From contig PWUC01000031.1 in the NCBI GenBank assembly GCA_003562655.1, forward strand, positions 1 through 17,195: a stretch of 17,195 nucleotides of DNA, given 5' to 3'. Made by a program: the position numbers and the translations under genes. Of this stretch, positions 7,679 to 15,066 are shown piece by piece; the stretch's first letter is position 1; every line of letters starts with the position of its first letter. This DNA comes from Clostridia bacterium. Lineage in GTDB: Bacteria > Bacillota_E > SLMV01 > PUMD01. The notes under the pieces are model-generated. The model saw only the letters and a program-made list of their open reading frames with translations. It made no database searches and had not been told where the DNA came from.

Positions 7679-10600
7679 TGCTCTCTCCTCCCCTGCGCAG
7701 CTTGCTTCCCCGCCGCTCCCACTCAAAGCGGCAGATCCCATCATACTGGCAGTAGCTGCATCGCGGGACATTGGTGGGCGAAACGGGGAAGTCACCTCGC
7801 CTGATCCTCTCCCAGTAACGCACGATGAAATCGCGGCATGACCTGAGCACGTCCTCGAATTCGTCCCCGGAGACCGAGGTTTTCTCGGCGTCCAATCTGA
7901 GCAGATCCGCGGCATCCCGGGTGTACAGGCCCGCCTTCGCATGGGCCTTACCTATGCTCAGATAGCCACCCCCTGCGATCGTGACCGCGGAGAATTCGGC
8001 CCTCGCGGCGAGAACATACAGGGGCATCTGCAGGTCCAGGCCCCTTCTCATCTCGTCGAGGCCGGGGGGGCTGGAGCTCAGCTTGTAGTCAAATACGACG
8101 GCCCGATCCGCCGCGGAGGACCCGGGGGCATCGGTTCTGTCCACCCGGTCCATGACCCCCCTGATCTGCAGCCCGGACAGTGCGTCCCCCGGAAAGCCGG
8201 GGAAGAGTTCCCTCAGCCTCAACGAGAAGCGGCGCTCGGTCCTCCACGGGAAAAGGTGCTCCTCATCATCAACTGCCGCCAGCCGCCGCTCCTCCTCGAA
8301 GGCGAGAAACGCCTCCAGTGCCGCCACCGCCCTCCGCTGGAGCGACAGCCACTGGCCCTCCTCGATCCAACCCATCGCGCCTCGCAGCTCCTCGCAGGCC
8401 GCCCCGACCAGGCTCTGCAGGTTCGTTCCCCTCCCGTCGAGGGCACCGTCATGCTCCAGGGCCAGGTCGATGATACGCTCACTGTAGTACTGCTCCAGGA
8501 TGGTGTGGTAGAGCCTGCCCAGCAGGGCGGCAGAGATGTCGTTGTCGACGGCAAAGCGCCCCTTCAGACGGAGGGCCTGGGCGGCAAAGAAGTGGAAGGG
8601 ACATTCGGCAAACAGGTTCAACTGGGTCGGCGAGACCCGGGCATCGGTGGGGAAAAGATCTCCGAGGGACCGGGCCTCCTCCGTCCCAACAATCACCCCG
8701 TCCCACCTACCCATGGAAGGTCCCCAGCGCTCTCTCTCCGCCTCCAGGGCCCGCTCAAACAGGGTCGGGGGGACCCCGTCGGCGGCCAGGCTCCTCGACA
8801 GCAGCCCCTCGATCTCAGAGCCCCCCGCACCCCCCGCCAGCAGAAGCGACTCCCGCAGGTCGCGCCAGCTGGCAGCCCGCGAAATCCCTCCCGATTCTCT
8901 GGTGTAGTCGGTCCACTTCCCCGCCCCCTCAATCTCGTGCAGGTACGGCGAGGGGACCTGGGGGGTCTCCCCGAGTTCAGCGGGATGCACCAGGACCAGG
9001 TGTTCTTCCGCCGAACAGGCGCAGCGGTAAAAGAGCTCATTCTCCCTCCGATACCGGACCAGGGGATCTTCCCAGCTGCTCCTGGGGAGAAAGGACCGTT
9101 CGATCCAGCTGGGAGTGGGCTTCGCGGGAAAGACGTCCGACACCATGTAGGGCAGGATGACCACCCGGTGCGCCCCGATCCCCGGCTGATCAGCCGGGGA
9201 AAGGAATACCCCCCTGCCCTCGGGGGGGTGAAGCTCCAAAGATTCGATGCAGGCGGGGACCGCGAAGCGCTGGCGGTCGAGGAGGTCTCGTACGATCCGC
9301 AGAAAGAGATCCCGGTCCCAGTCCCCCGGCCACTCTGCCGCCAGCTGTCTCATGCCCCGGTCCATCTGTTCGGAAAAGGACCTCTGGGCCGCCAGGTCAG
9401 TCATGATCGACGGCGTCCGCCCACCATCCTCCCGGGCGGCATCCTCAATCCGGTGTGTCACCTCCAGGGACGAGACCGCATGCACCAGATGCCCCCGCAG
9501 CTCCCCCGGTGCGCCGGTCTCCGGCATCGACAGCAGGGGCAGCAGCGAGTCAAGCCCCCTGATCTGCTCCTCCACCTCCCTGCGCACCTCCTCCAGGTCA
9601 ACAGGGTCCTCCCAGCGAAATCTGCCGTCCTGGAGCCTGAAGGTCAAAGAATCCCGCACCTTCTCCAGGGAATCGATGATGTCCCGACCCGACTGGCCCT
9701 CTCTCACGTAGGCTCCCAGACGAGCCAGACCCGACCATTCGGAGGATATGTAGGGGGAGGATGCCAACCGGGCGATCTGTCCTGCGCGGGGGTCGGACAT
9801 GACATCAAGCAGCAGGGAAAGGGTCTGACCCAACCGGGTATCCATGAGCGACCGATCACCCGCATGCGCGACCGGGATTCCCAGCCGCCGGAGCTGCCGG
9901 GCCACATCTGCCAGGTGATCCGGGCGGCGCACCAGCACGCAGCAGTCCCCGGGACGCACATCGCCGGAGCTCAGCTGTTCCTTGATGAATCTGCCCAGGC
10001 GTTCATTCTGCTTTCTTTCATCAGCCACCGTCCAGATCTGTACTGCCGGCGCGACCCCGGGAGAGTTATCGAACTCGCCCCCGCGAAAGAGCCGCCGCGA
10101 CAGAGAAGTGGGGCCGCCCTCCGCCGGTGCGTAGGTCGTTACGTGAGAGAACAGCAGACCCAGTTCCCCCCTGAGTTCGGTCTCCGGGGCGTAGACATCG
10201 GGCATGTCTGGATCGGAGGGCATGTAGATCCTCATCGCCCTGCTCCTGCCGCTCACCGCCAGGAGCAGTTTCTTCTCCCAGTGGTCGAAACTGCTGAATC
10301 CCTCCACCATCACGCAGTCGAGCTCGAACTCGCGATCGCGGTCCAGCGCCTCAACGATCAGCCCGAACAGGCGGCTCCGGTCGGCCAGGTCCTGATCCTC
10401 GAGACGCCTCTCGTACATCTCTATCACCCGGTGGACCTCGCCGGGCAGGGAGCCCTCCAGGTGGCGGGCGAAAAGCCCCCGTGCGCGGGCCTCGGAGACA
10501 AACCGGTGCAGCGAAGACACCGTTCCCGGCCTGTCCCACACACCGGCAAGATCTGAATCCTCCGGCAGCTCCACCTCGCCCTGGCACAGCCGGAGAAGCG

Positions 10601-10844
10601 CCAGCTGCTCCCACGGGGCCAGCCGCCGGACCCACAGACCAAACCTGCGGCTCAGGCGCCCGATCCATCCCCCCATCATGTGCACCGGCACATCCTGGGG
10701 CACCGTGCCCTCCTCCGCAGCCAGGCGATAGTACATGTCCCGACGCCGGCTCAAGGTGCGCCGGTCAGGAACCAGGTGAACCGCGGGCCCCCCGGCGCGG
10801 AGGATCCTCTTCATGTCAGGCAGAACCCGTTCGGATCTTCTCAT
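7662..10844 (-). CDS. addB: AddB/RexB-type nuclease subunit, no Walker A motif
   Basis: The 1060-aa protein is the AddB-like partner of AddA in double-strand-break end processing. The N-terminal region keeps the inactive-helicase scaffold (AVHLVPDRRTLSRRR, about 22-36), but the GxxGSGKT loop expected before it in B. subtilis AddB is missing, as in RexB. The C-terminal RecB-type nuclease has H780, D899 (GVMDRVD), D919-Y-K921 and QMPLY (about 939). C748 with C1029, C1032 and C1038 form the four-cysteine iron-sulphur signature. ATG 10844 is chosen for the GGTGAG 6 nt upstream and because the helicase-like region starts soon after; GTG 10907 is a longer alternative. Its end overlaps addA by 17 nt. 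The frame continues upstream to the stop of a small ORF at 10953. Confidence 0.92.
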   Translation of the reverse strand: MRRSERVLPDMKRILRAGGPAVHLVPDRRTLSRRRDMYYRLAAEEGTVPQDVPVHMMGGWIGRLSRRFGLWVRRLAPWEQLALLRLCQGEVELPEDSDLAGVWDRPGTVSSLHRFVSEARARGLFARHLEGSLPGEVHRVIEMYERRLEDQDLADRSRLFGLIVEALDRDREFELDCVMVEGFSSFDHWEKKLLLAVSGRSRAMRIYMPSDPDMPDVYAPETELRGELGLLFSHVTTYAPAEGGPTSLSRRLFRGGEFDNSPGVAPAVQIWTVADERKQNERLGRFIKEQLSSGDVRPGDCCVLVRRPDHLADVARQLRRLGIPVAHAGDRSLMDTRLGQTLSLLLDVMSDPRAGQIARLASSPYISSEWSGLARLGAYVREGQSGRDIIDSLEKVRDSLTFRLQDGRFRWEDPVDLEEVRREVEEQIRGLDSLLPLLSMPETGAPGELRGHLVHAVSSLEVTHRIEDAAREDGGRTPSIMTDLAAQRSFSEQMDRGMRQLAAEWPGDWDRDLFLRIVRDLLDRQRFAVPACIESLELHPPEGRGVFLSPADQPGIGAHRVVILPYMVSDVFPAKPTPSWIERSFLPRSSWEDPLVRYRRENELFYRCACSAEEHLVLVHPAELGETPQVPSPYLHEIEGAGKWTDYTRESGGISRAASWRDLRESLLLAGGAGGSEIEGLLSRSLAADGVPPTLFERALEAERERWGPSMGRWDGVIVGTEEARSLGDLFPTDARVSPTQLNLFAECPFHFFAAQALRLKGRFAVDNDISAALLGRLYHTILEQYYSERIIDLALEHDGALDGRGTNLQSLVGAACEELRGAMGWIEEGQWLSLQRRAVAALEAFLAFEEERRLAAVDDEEHLFPWRTERRFSLRLRELFPGFPGDALSGLQIRGVMDRVDRTDAPGSSAADRAVVFDYKLSSSPPGLDEMRRGLDLQMPLYVLAARAEFSAVTIAGGGYLSIGKAHAKAGLYTRDAADLLRLDAEKTSVSGDEFEDVLRSCRDFIVRYWERIRRGDFPVSPTNVPRCSYCQYDGICRFEWERRGSKLRRGGESSVLSH

Positions 10845-10952
10845 CGGAATCTCACCCTCCAACAAATCCGGGTGGTGCCGGGATTCCCCCTGCATCCCAA
10901 ACACCACCCGCCAGATACCTGCCGGAGACAGCTCCTGGGTGACCTCAGAAGA

Positions 10953-11105
10953 TCAGTCCCCGCACTTCCCTCTCCACTGATCACGCATCTTGTCCTTGTA
11001 CAGGCTCTTCTTGGTCTGCATGATCAACTCGACAAAGCTGTACTTTCTCCGACGCAGCTGCCTTCTCCTGCATTCCAGCTTCTCCGCACTTATTGACTCG
11101 GACAT
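10953..11105 (-). CDS. Small basic hypothetical protein before addB
   Basis: This 50-aa ORF starts at ATG 11105 and ends with TGA at 10953-10955. AGGAGGT (11117-11123) lies 11 nt before the start, longer than ideal but a full match. The product is highly charged, with 15 Lys/Arg against 7 Asp/Glu, an Arg-rich stretch (CRRRQLRRRK, 12-21), then a likely amphipathic helix (YSFVELIMQTKKSLYKDKM). Such a composition would suit nucleic-acid or ribosome binding, but that is inference. I recognise no family. It is probably the first gene of the addB operon, 108 nt upstream of addB and in the same frame, with only the TGA between the two open stretches. A real small gene is likelier than a fusion with addB. 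Confidence 0.5.
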   Translation of the reverse strand: MSESISAEKLECRRRQLRRRKYSFVELIMQTKKSLYKDKMRDQWRGKCGD

Positions 11106-11260
11106 GCTCCGGCGAGACCTCCTCGACGAACTGAGTACCGTCAGTCCGGTATTTACGCAAGCACCTTTCGTGCCCTCAGACTGCGGGTAGGTGCTACTTT
11201 ATACTTCGACACACGAATGAATCTTCCTGCCCGCGATCCTCTTTACAAACATGTGACAGA
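11106..11260 (-). other. Intergenic region with competing inverted repeats before the add operon
   Basis: This gap between selD and the small ORF holds three inverted repeats. GCGGGTAGG (11183-11191) pairs with CCTGCCCGC (11226-11234), including one G-T pair; AGCACC (11160-11165) pairs with GGTGCT (11190-11195); ACTGA (11130-11134) pairs with TCAGT (11141-11145). The first two share bases 11190-11191 and so cannot form together. A TATAAA at 11198-11203 on the minus strand lacks a good -35 partner. A terminator for selD and a promoter for the add operon would be expected here; neither is convincing by eye. Confidence 0.35.
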
Positions 11261-12337
11261 TCAGGGGAGCACCCTGATGCTGGGATCGCCATGCAGGCGT
11301 TCGAAGGCCCGCCCGATCAGAGCAGGCTCCACGCCCGCTCCCTTCATCCGGGTCATCAGCTCGTCGGATCTTTGTTTCGGACACGCGATCAGGAGTCCGC
11401 CGCTGGTGATGGCATCTGCCAGCAGCAGGCGCCTGTAGGGAGGCACATCCTTCGCAAAGGATACCCTCTTCGTCTCCTCGAGGTACTCGAGATTGGACCG
11501 GGTCCCTCCGGGGAATATGTCCTCCTTCGCCAGCGCCACCGCCTCATCGAGGACGGGAACCCGTCCATCGAAGATTTCAAGGCTGCAGCCCGAGGCATCA
11601 GCCATCTGGGCTGCATGGCCCAGGAGCCCGAACCCCGTCACATCTGTGGCGGCATGGACCCCCACGGCCACCATGACCTCACTGGCCTCCCGGTTGAGGG
11701 CGGTCATGATCTCGACCACCCGCCGAATGCCCCCGTCAGATACGAGACCCCGCTTGATGCCGGTCGTCATGACCCCCACACCCAGGGGTTTGGTGAGGAC
11801 CAGCACATCTCCCGCGACGGCGCCGCTGATTCGCACCATGCGTTCGGGATGCACGATTCCCGTGACGGCCAGGCCGAATTTCGGCTCACTGTCATCGATG
11901 GTGTGCCCGCCCAGCAGGTGAACACCTGCCTGCTGCAGTATCTCGGAACTGCCCTGCAGGATCCCGTGCAGCACCGACAGGGGCAGGTCATTTTCGGGAA
12001 ACCCGGCCAGGTTCAGAGCCGTCAGGGGCGCAGCTCCCATCGCGTACACATCACTCAGGGCGTTGGCAGCCGCCACCCGGCCGAATTCCACCGGATCATC
12101 GACCACGGGGGTGAAGTAATCGACGGTCTGGACCAGGGCCCGCTCGTCGTCGAGGAGATAGACACCCGCGTCGTCGGGAGTGTCCAGGCCGAGCAGGACC
12201 TCATCGACCGCATCGGGTGAGGGTAGGCGGTGCAGAACCTGCACCAGAGCCCGCAGGCTCAACTTGCACCCTCACCCCGCCTTGGAAGTCATCTGGGTCA
12301 GGCGTATTTCCCTGCGTTCATCGGGATCCGTTCTCAT
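11261..12337 (-). CDS. selD: Selenophosphate synthase SelD, itself a selenoprotein (Sec22 = TGA)
   Basis: SelD makes selenophosphate from selenide and ATP, the selenium donor for Sec-tRNA synthesis. From ATG 12337 the frame reads EIRLTQMTSKAG, then TGA (12272-12274), then GCKLSLRALVQVL. This matches the SelD start IRLTQ...KAGCGCK, with Sec22 in place of the catalytic Cys and K25 the conserved lysine. The product is 358 aa counting Sec. LDTPDDAGVYLL, NALSDVYAMGAAPLTALNL, KPLGVG and TDVTGFGLLGHA are typical SelD. GGAGGTGA lies 8 nt before ATG 12337, and the start overlaps selA by 20 nt. Treating TGA as stop gives a false TTG start at 12262 without the catalytic loop. Sec-containing SelD proteins are known in other bacteria. 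Confidence 0.95.
12240..12274 (-). promoter_or_regulatory. SECIS-like stem-loop directly after the selD UGA
   Basis: Reading the minus strand from the TGA at 12274-12272: TGCA (12268-12265) pairs with TGCA (12243-12240). After an internal loop (AGTT opposite TGG), GAGCC (12260-12256) pairs with GGCTC (12251-12247) around a TGCG tetraloop. Sixteen nt separate the UGA from the apical loop, close to the 17 nt I count in E. coli fdhF. Position and shape suit a bacterial SECIS read by SelB; loop sequences vary between bacteria, so the fit is structural. Confidence 0.7.
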
Positions 12338-13745
12338 GAGACTCTTCACCTCCAGGGTCGCGGCACAGGATGCGGCAGAAGGCCTCCACCACCCTCTCGG
12401 CATCGCCGCTCAGCATGGTGCGGGGATCAAACACCAGGCTGCCGCCGGTGATGCGGGGAATGACCGGCGGGTCGTTTTTGCGCAAAAGACGTGCAGTCTC
12501 CTCGACCTGACCGGAAGGGATCACCTCGACCAGGGTCGTGGGGAAATCCACGCCGGGAAGGGACCCGCCGCCGGCAGGAGAGCTGCCGGGCATCGCCGCC
12601 GCCCGCCACCCGTCGGGAAGCAGACACTCCAGCTCCCCGGCCAGGGCTTCCGCCTCCCGGGCAAGGGAGTCCGGATCGGCCGCCAGGAGACGGAGCGTGG
12701 GGATCATCTCCCACTCCTGCTGCAGCAAAAAGGCTTTCAGAGTGGCCTCCAGGGCCGAGATGGTGAGCTTATCCACCCTCAGAGCCCGGAGCAGCGGATT
12801 GCGTTTCATTCGTCCGATGTACTGCGACTTGCCGGCAATGATCCCTGCCTGCGGCCCTCCCAGGAGCTTGTCGCCGCTGAAGGTGACAACATCTGCCCCG
12901 GCCTCGATCGCGGCGGCTGCTGTACTTTCACCCGGGATGCCCCTGACCTCCAGGTCGCTCAATATTCCGCTTCCCATGTCGTAGATGACCGGAAGGTCTC
13001 GCGAGCCGGCGATTGCGGCCAGTTCGCCGACGGACACGTCGGAGACAAAACCCACGATGCGGTAGTTGCTGGCATGAACCTTCATCAGGGCCGCCGTCTC
13101 GTCATTGATGGCCCTTTCGTAGTCCGCCCTATGCGTGCGGTTGGTGGTGCCCACCTCATTCAGAATCGCACCGCTCGCCGCCATCACATCGGGAATGCGA
13201 AAGGAGCCCCCGATCTCCACCAGTTCGCCCCGCGAAACCACGACCTCCCTGCCCGCAGCCAGGGTGGCAAGGCACAGAAGCACGGCAGCAGCATTGTTGT
13301 TGACCAGGAGAGCGTCCTCTGCCCCGGTCAGCTCTCGCAGGCTCTCGACTACACCCCGGTGCCGGTCACCCCGGCCTCCAGTGTCGAGGTCATATTCCAG
13401 GTTAGTATAGGCGGTCGCACAGGCGATGACCGCGTCGGCGGCCGCCCGGGACAGAAGAGACCTGCCCAGGTTGGTGTGAACGACCACACCGGTGGCATTC
13501 ACCACGGGCCTCAGGGCGGGTGAAAGCTTCTTCCGTATTCTTCTACGGGTCCTGTCCAGCAGCACCTCCGCCGGGGGGATCTCACCGGTGTCGCCTCCCA
13601 GTATCTCCGCCCTGAGCTCATCCAGGACCTCATTCAGTGCCCGGCGAAACAGGGGCCTGGGATAGGGGGACGCATCGCCCCCCCCTTCCCTTCGGAGCAG
13701 GCAGTCGACAGACGGGATTTCCTGAAGAAGGGAGACATCTCGCAC
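12318..13745 (-). CDS. selA: L-seryl-tRNA(Sec) selenium transferase SelA
   Basis: SelA is the PLP enzyme that converts seryl-tRNA(Sec) to selenocysteyl-tRNA(Sec) with selenophosphate. The product is 475 aa, against about 460 usual. It has the N-terminal IPSVDCLL motif, VVNATGVVVHTNLGRSLLS (about 81-99), the NNNAAAVLL loop, NEVGTTNRTH (about 196-205) and the PLP lysine in SGDKLLGGPQAGII (K293). GTG 13745 is preferred: GGAGG lies 10 nt upstream, whereas for GTG 13754 the same site would be only 1 nt away. The Lrp-type gene stops 15 nt upstream and the 3' end overlaps selD by 20 nt, so the three genes form one transcript. SelB and tRNA-Sec are not seen in the window. Confidence 0.95.
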   Translation of the reverse strand: MRDVSLLQEIPSVDCLLRREGGGDASPYPRPLFRRALNEVLDELRAEILGGDTGEIPPAEVLLDRTRRRIRKKLSPALRPVVNATGVVVHTNLGRSLLSRAAADAVIACATAYTNLEYDLDTGGRGDRHRGVVESLRELTGAEDALLVNNNAAAVLLCLATLAAGREVVVSRGELVEIGGSFRIPDVMAASGAILNEVGTTNRTHRADYERAINDETAALMKVHASNYRIVGFVSDVSVGELAAIAGSRDLPVIYDMGSGILSDLEVRGIPGESTAAAAIEAGADVVTFSGDKLLGGPQAGIIAGKSQYIGRMKRNPLLRALRVDKLTISALEATLKAFLLQQEWEMIPTLRLLAADPDSLAREAEALAGELECLLPDGWRAAAMPGSSPAGGGSLPGVDFPTTLVEVIPSGQVEETARLLRKNDPPVIPRITGGSLVFDPRTMLSGDAERVVEAFCRILCRDPGGEESHENGSR

Positions 13746-13760
13746 CCGAAACACGCCTCC

Positions 13761-14225
13761 TCAGCTCGTCTTGAGGGCCACACCCCACTCGAAGCTCTGC
13801 TTGTATATGCGCAGGAGAAGGGAGGTGTTTATCTCCCGGATCCCCTTTATGTTGCCCAGGTCTTCCAGAATGAAACGGGCCAGGTCTTCATTGGAGGGGA
13901 ACACCCCCTGCACAACGATGTCGAAAATGCCCGTCGTCAGGCCCACGTAATGAAGAGGCTGCAGTTGCGATATCTTCTCTGCCACCTCTCTTAGGGTGCC
14001 CGGTTCCACGTTCAGGGCAATGATGGCCGGCGATTTGAAACCGATCTTGAACGGATCGGAGACGCCGGCGATCCTGATGATGCCCTCTCTGACCAACCGG
14101 TAGAACTTGCGGCGAATCGTGCCCTCGGTCACTCCCACATCGTCCGCCATGTCCACGAAGGACCTGCGACCGTCGCTCTGCAGAAGCTCCATGATCTTCT
14201 TCTCGGTCTTGTCCAGCTTTATCAT
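13761..14225 (-). CDS. Lrp/AsnC-family transcriptional regulator
   Basis: The 154-aa protein has the family's usual length and layout. An N-terminal helix-turn-helix (RSFVDMADDVGVTEGTIRRKFYRLVREGII, about 21-50) is followed by an RAM ligand-binding and oligomerisation domain (about 66-142), with AIIALNVEPG, VGLTTGIFDIVVQGVF and IREINTSLLLR. ATG 14225 is chosen because GAGGAGG lies 9 nt upstream and the HTH starts soon after; the frame runs open to 14309 with no better start. It is first in a regulator-selA-selD operon with 15 nt to selA. Lrp members often sense amino acids or small effectors and control their own operon, so control of Sec machinery is a reasonable inference; the ligand is unknown. 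Confidence 0.93.
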   Translation of the reverse strand: MIKLDKTEKKIMELLQSDGRRSFVDMADDVGVTEGTIRRKFYRLVREGIIRIAGVSDPFKIGFKSPAIIALNVEPGTLREVAEKISQLQPLHYVGLTTGIFDIVVQGVFPSNEDLARFILEDLGNIKGIREINTSLLLRIYKQSFEWGVALKTS

Positions 14226-14285
14226 TGAGATCTTCCTCCTCGTACCGTAAGTCACCAACGGATCCACCATGAGCGGTTTACTGCA

Positions 14286-14312
14286 GGAATGGATTGCATC
14301 ATCACCCATTCC
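14286..14312 (-). repeat. Inverted repeat in the leader of the Lrp-selA-selD operon
   Basis: GGAATGG (14286-14292) and CCATTCC (14306-14312) are perfect 7-bp arms with a 13-nt spacer, about 35-60 nt after the predicted transcription start. It could be an operator for the encoded Lrp-type protein or an RNA hairpin. A second small palindrome (CCGTG-CAA-CACGG, 14325-14337) lies between it and the promoter. Confidence 0.45.
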
Positions 14313-14352
14313 GTAGTTTTTACGCCGTGCAACACGGGGATGCCCGACTCAT

Positions 14353-14380
14353 AGTATAGCATGGAGGCAGCTGGCTGCAA
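14353..14380 (-). promoter_or_regulatory. Sigma70-type promoter of the Lrp-selA-selD operon
   Basis: On the minus strand, TTGCAG (14380-14375) and TATACT (14358-14353) are separated by 16 nt. The -10 matches 5/6 and is preceded by TGC, an extended -10 element that compensates for the weak -35. Transcription would start near 14346, giving a leader of about 120 nt before the regulator's ATG at 14225. Confidence 0.65.
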
Positions 14381-14423
14381 GACCTGCGGGCAGATTTCGG
14401 CAGAATGTGTGCCATCCGGGGTT

Positions 14424-14443
14424 CAAAAAATGAGAAATTTTTG
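14424..14443. repeat. AT-rich inverted repeat between ogt and the Lrp operon
   Basis: CAAAAA (14424-14429) and TTTTTG (14438-14443) flank an 8-nt AT-rich loop in otherwise GC-rich DNA. It lies about 40 nt after the ogt stop and about 80-95 nt upstream of the predicted Lrp-operon start. It could bind a regulator or be a weak terminator of ogt, though the stem has few G-C pairs. Confidence 0.3.
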
Positions 14444-14484
14444 CCCATTTCGACACGGCTCGCCGCCGAAGCTCTCCATAACCT

Positions 14485-15006
14485 TCAGCGGGTGTGGCAC
14501 TCCCATGGAAAACCTTCATGTTGCAGAAGCTTTGCTTTCAGGGGCAGACCGCCTCCGAAGCCACCAAGGCTGCCGTCGCCCCTCAAGACGCGGTGACAGG
14601 GCACAAACAGGGGAACCGGGTTCCGGGCCATGGCGGATCCGGCCGCCCGCGCCGCCCGGGGGCTGCCGGCCCTGGCGGCGAGTTCACCGTAGCTGATCAC
14701 GTCCCCCGGGGGGATCTGCCGGGTCACCTCCCAGATGCGCAGTTGAAACCGGGTCCCTGCGAGAGCCAGGGCAGGTATCGGGGCAGCGAAATCCCCGTCA
14801 AAGTAGCGCCTGACCCACTCTTCGTAGGGGGCAGTCCGGCATAGATCCCGCCGTAGTGCTCCCCGCTCCTGTCGGAGGCCGAGATCCTTCCAGAACCGAT
14901 CGCCGGGATCTGCGGGGAGGGTGGAGCGGATCAACCCCTCCCCGGAAACTGCCAGGTGGACCGGGCCCAGTTCTGTGTCAACTGCGGTCCACGAAAGAAC
15001 GGACAT
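14485..15006 (-). CDS. ogt: Methylated-DNA-protein-cysteine methyltransferase
   Basis: The 173-aa protein repairs O6-alkylguanine by transferring the alkyl group to its own cysteine in a single turnover. The C-terminal DNA-binding domain is complete: FQLRIWEVTRQIPPGDVISYGELA (87-110) with the recognition helix, the asparagine hinge at ARNPVPLFVPCHRVLR (127-142, acceptor C137), and GSLGGFGGGLPLKAKLLQHEG (145-165). The N-terminal part is the short, poorly conserved Ogt type. No Ada-type zinc domain is present, so it is repair only. ATG 15006 is chosen for GGGGAGG 8 nt upstream; the frame opens to 15039. It lies 60 nt after the aldehyde oxidoreductase gene, with competing hairpins between them. 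Confidence 0.95.
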   Translation of the reverse strand: MSVLSWTAVDTELGPVHLAVSGEGLIRSTLPADPGDRFWKDLGLRQERGALRRDLCRTAPYEEWVRRYFDGDFAAPIPALALAGTRFQLRIWEVTRQIPPGDVISYGELAARAGSPRAARAAGSAMARNPVPLFVPCHRVLRGDGSLGGFGGGLPLKAKLLQHEGFPWECHTR

Positions 15007-15013
15007 GTCGAAC

Positions 15014-15049
15014 GCCTCCCCGAGGAGGCCGGAGGCCAAGGCTCCGGCC
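15014..15049 (-). other. Two mutually exclusive hairpins covering the ogt ribosome site
   Basis: GGCCGGAG (15027-15034) pairs with CTCCGGCC (15042-15049) around a 7-nt loop. GCCTCC (15014-15019) pairs with GGAGGC (15024-15029) around a CCGA loop. The arms share 15027-15029. The second hairpin buries the ogt ribosome site (complement of 15015-15021); the first, transcribed earlier and longer, would leave it free. No T tract follows, so termination is unlikely. Confidence 0.45.
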
Positions 15050-15066
15050 CCCTCCCTGCATCTTGA

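Noticed and set aside
7679..7942. N-terminal extension of AddA upstream of GTG 7678
   Set aside because: The added residues are a shadow of the addB end, while GTG 7678 has a strong ribosome site just before the helicase Q motif.
7941..10556. 871-aa open plus-strand frame opposite addB
   Set aside because: It mirrors addB codons in GC-rich DNA, has no recognisable motif, and the minus strand encodes a complete AddB.
11261..12262. SelD starting at TTG 12262
   Set aside because: This start lacks the catalytic loop and a ribosome site; reading the TGA as Sec restores the full family N-terminus.
12180..13523. 447-aa open plus-strand frame opposite selA
   Set aside because: Shadow frame; SelA with its PLP lysine motif is on the other strand.
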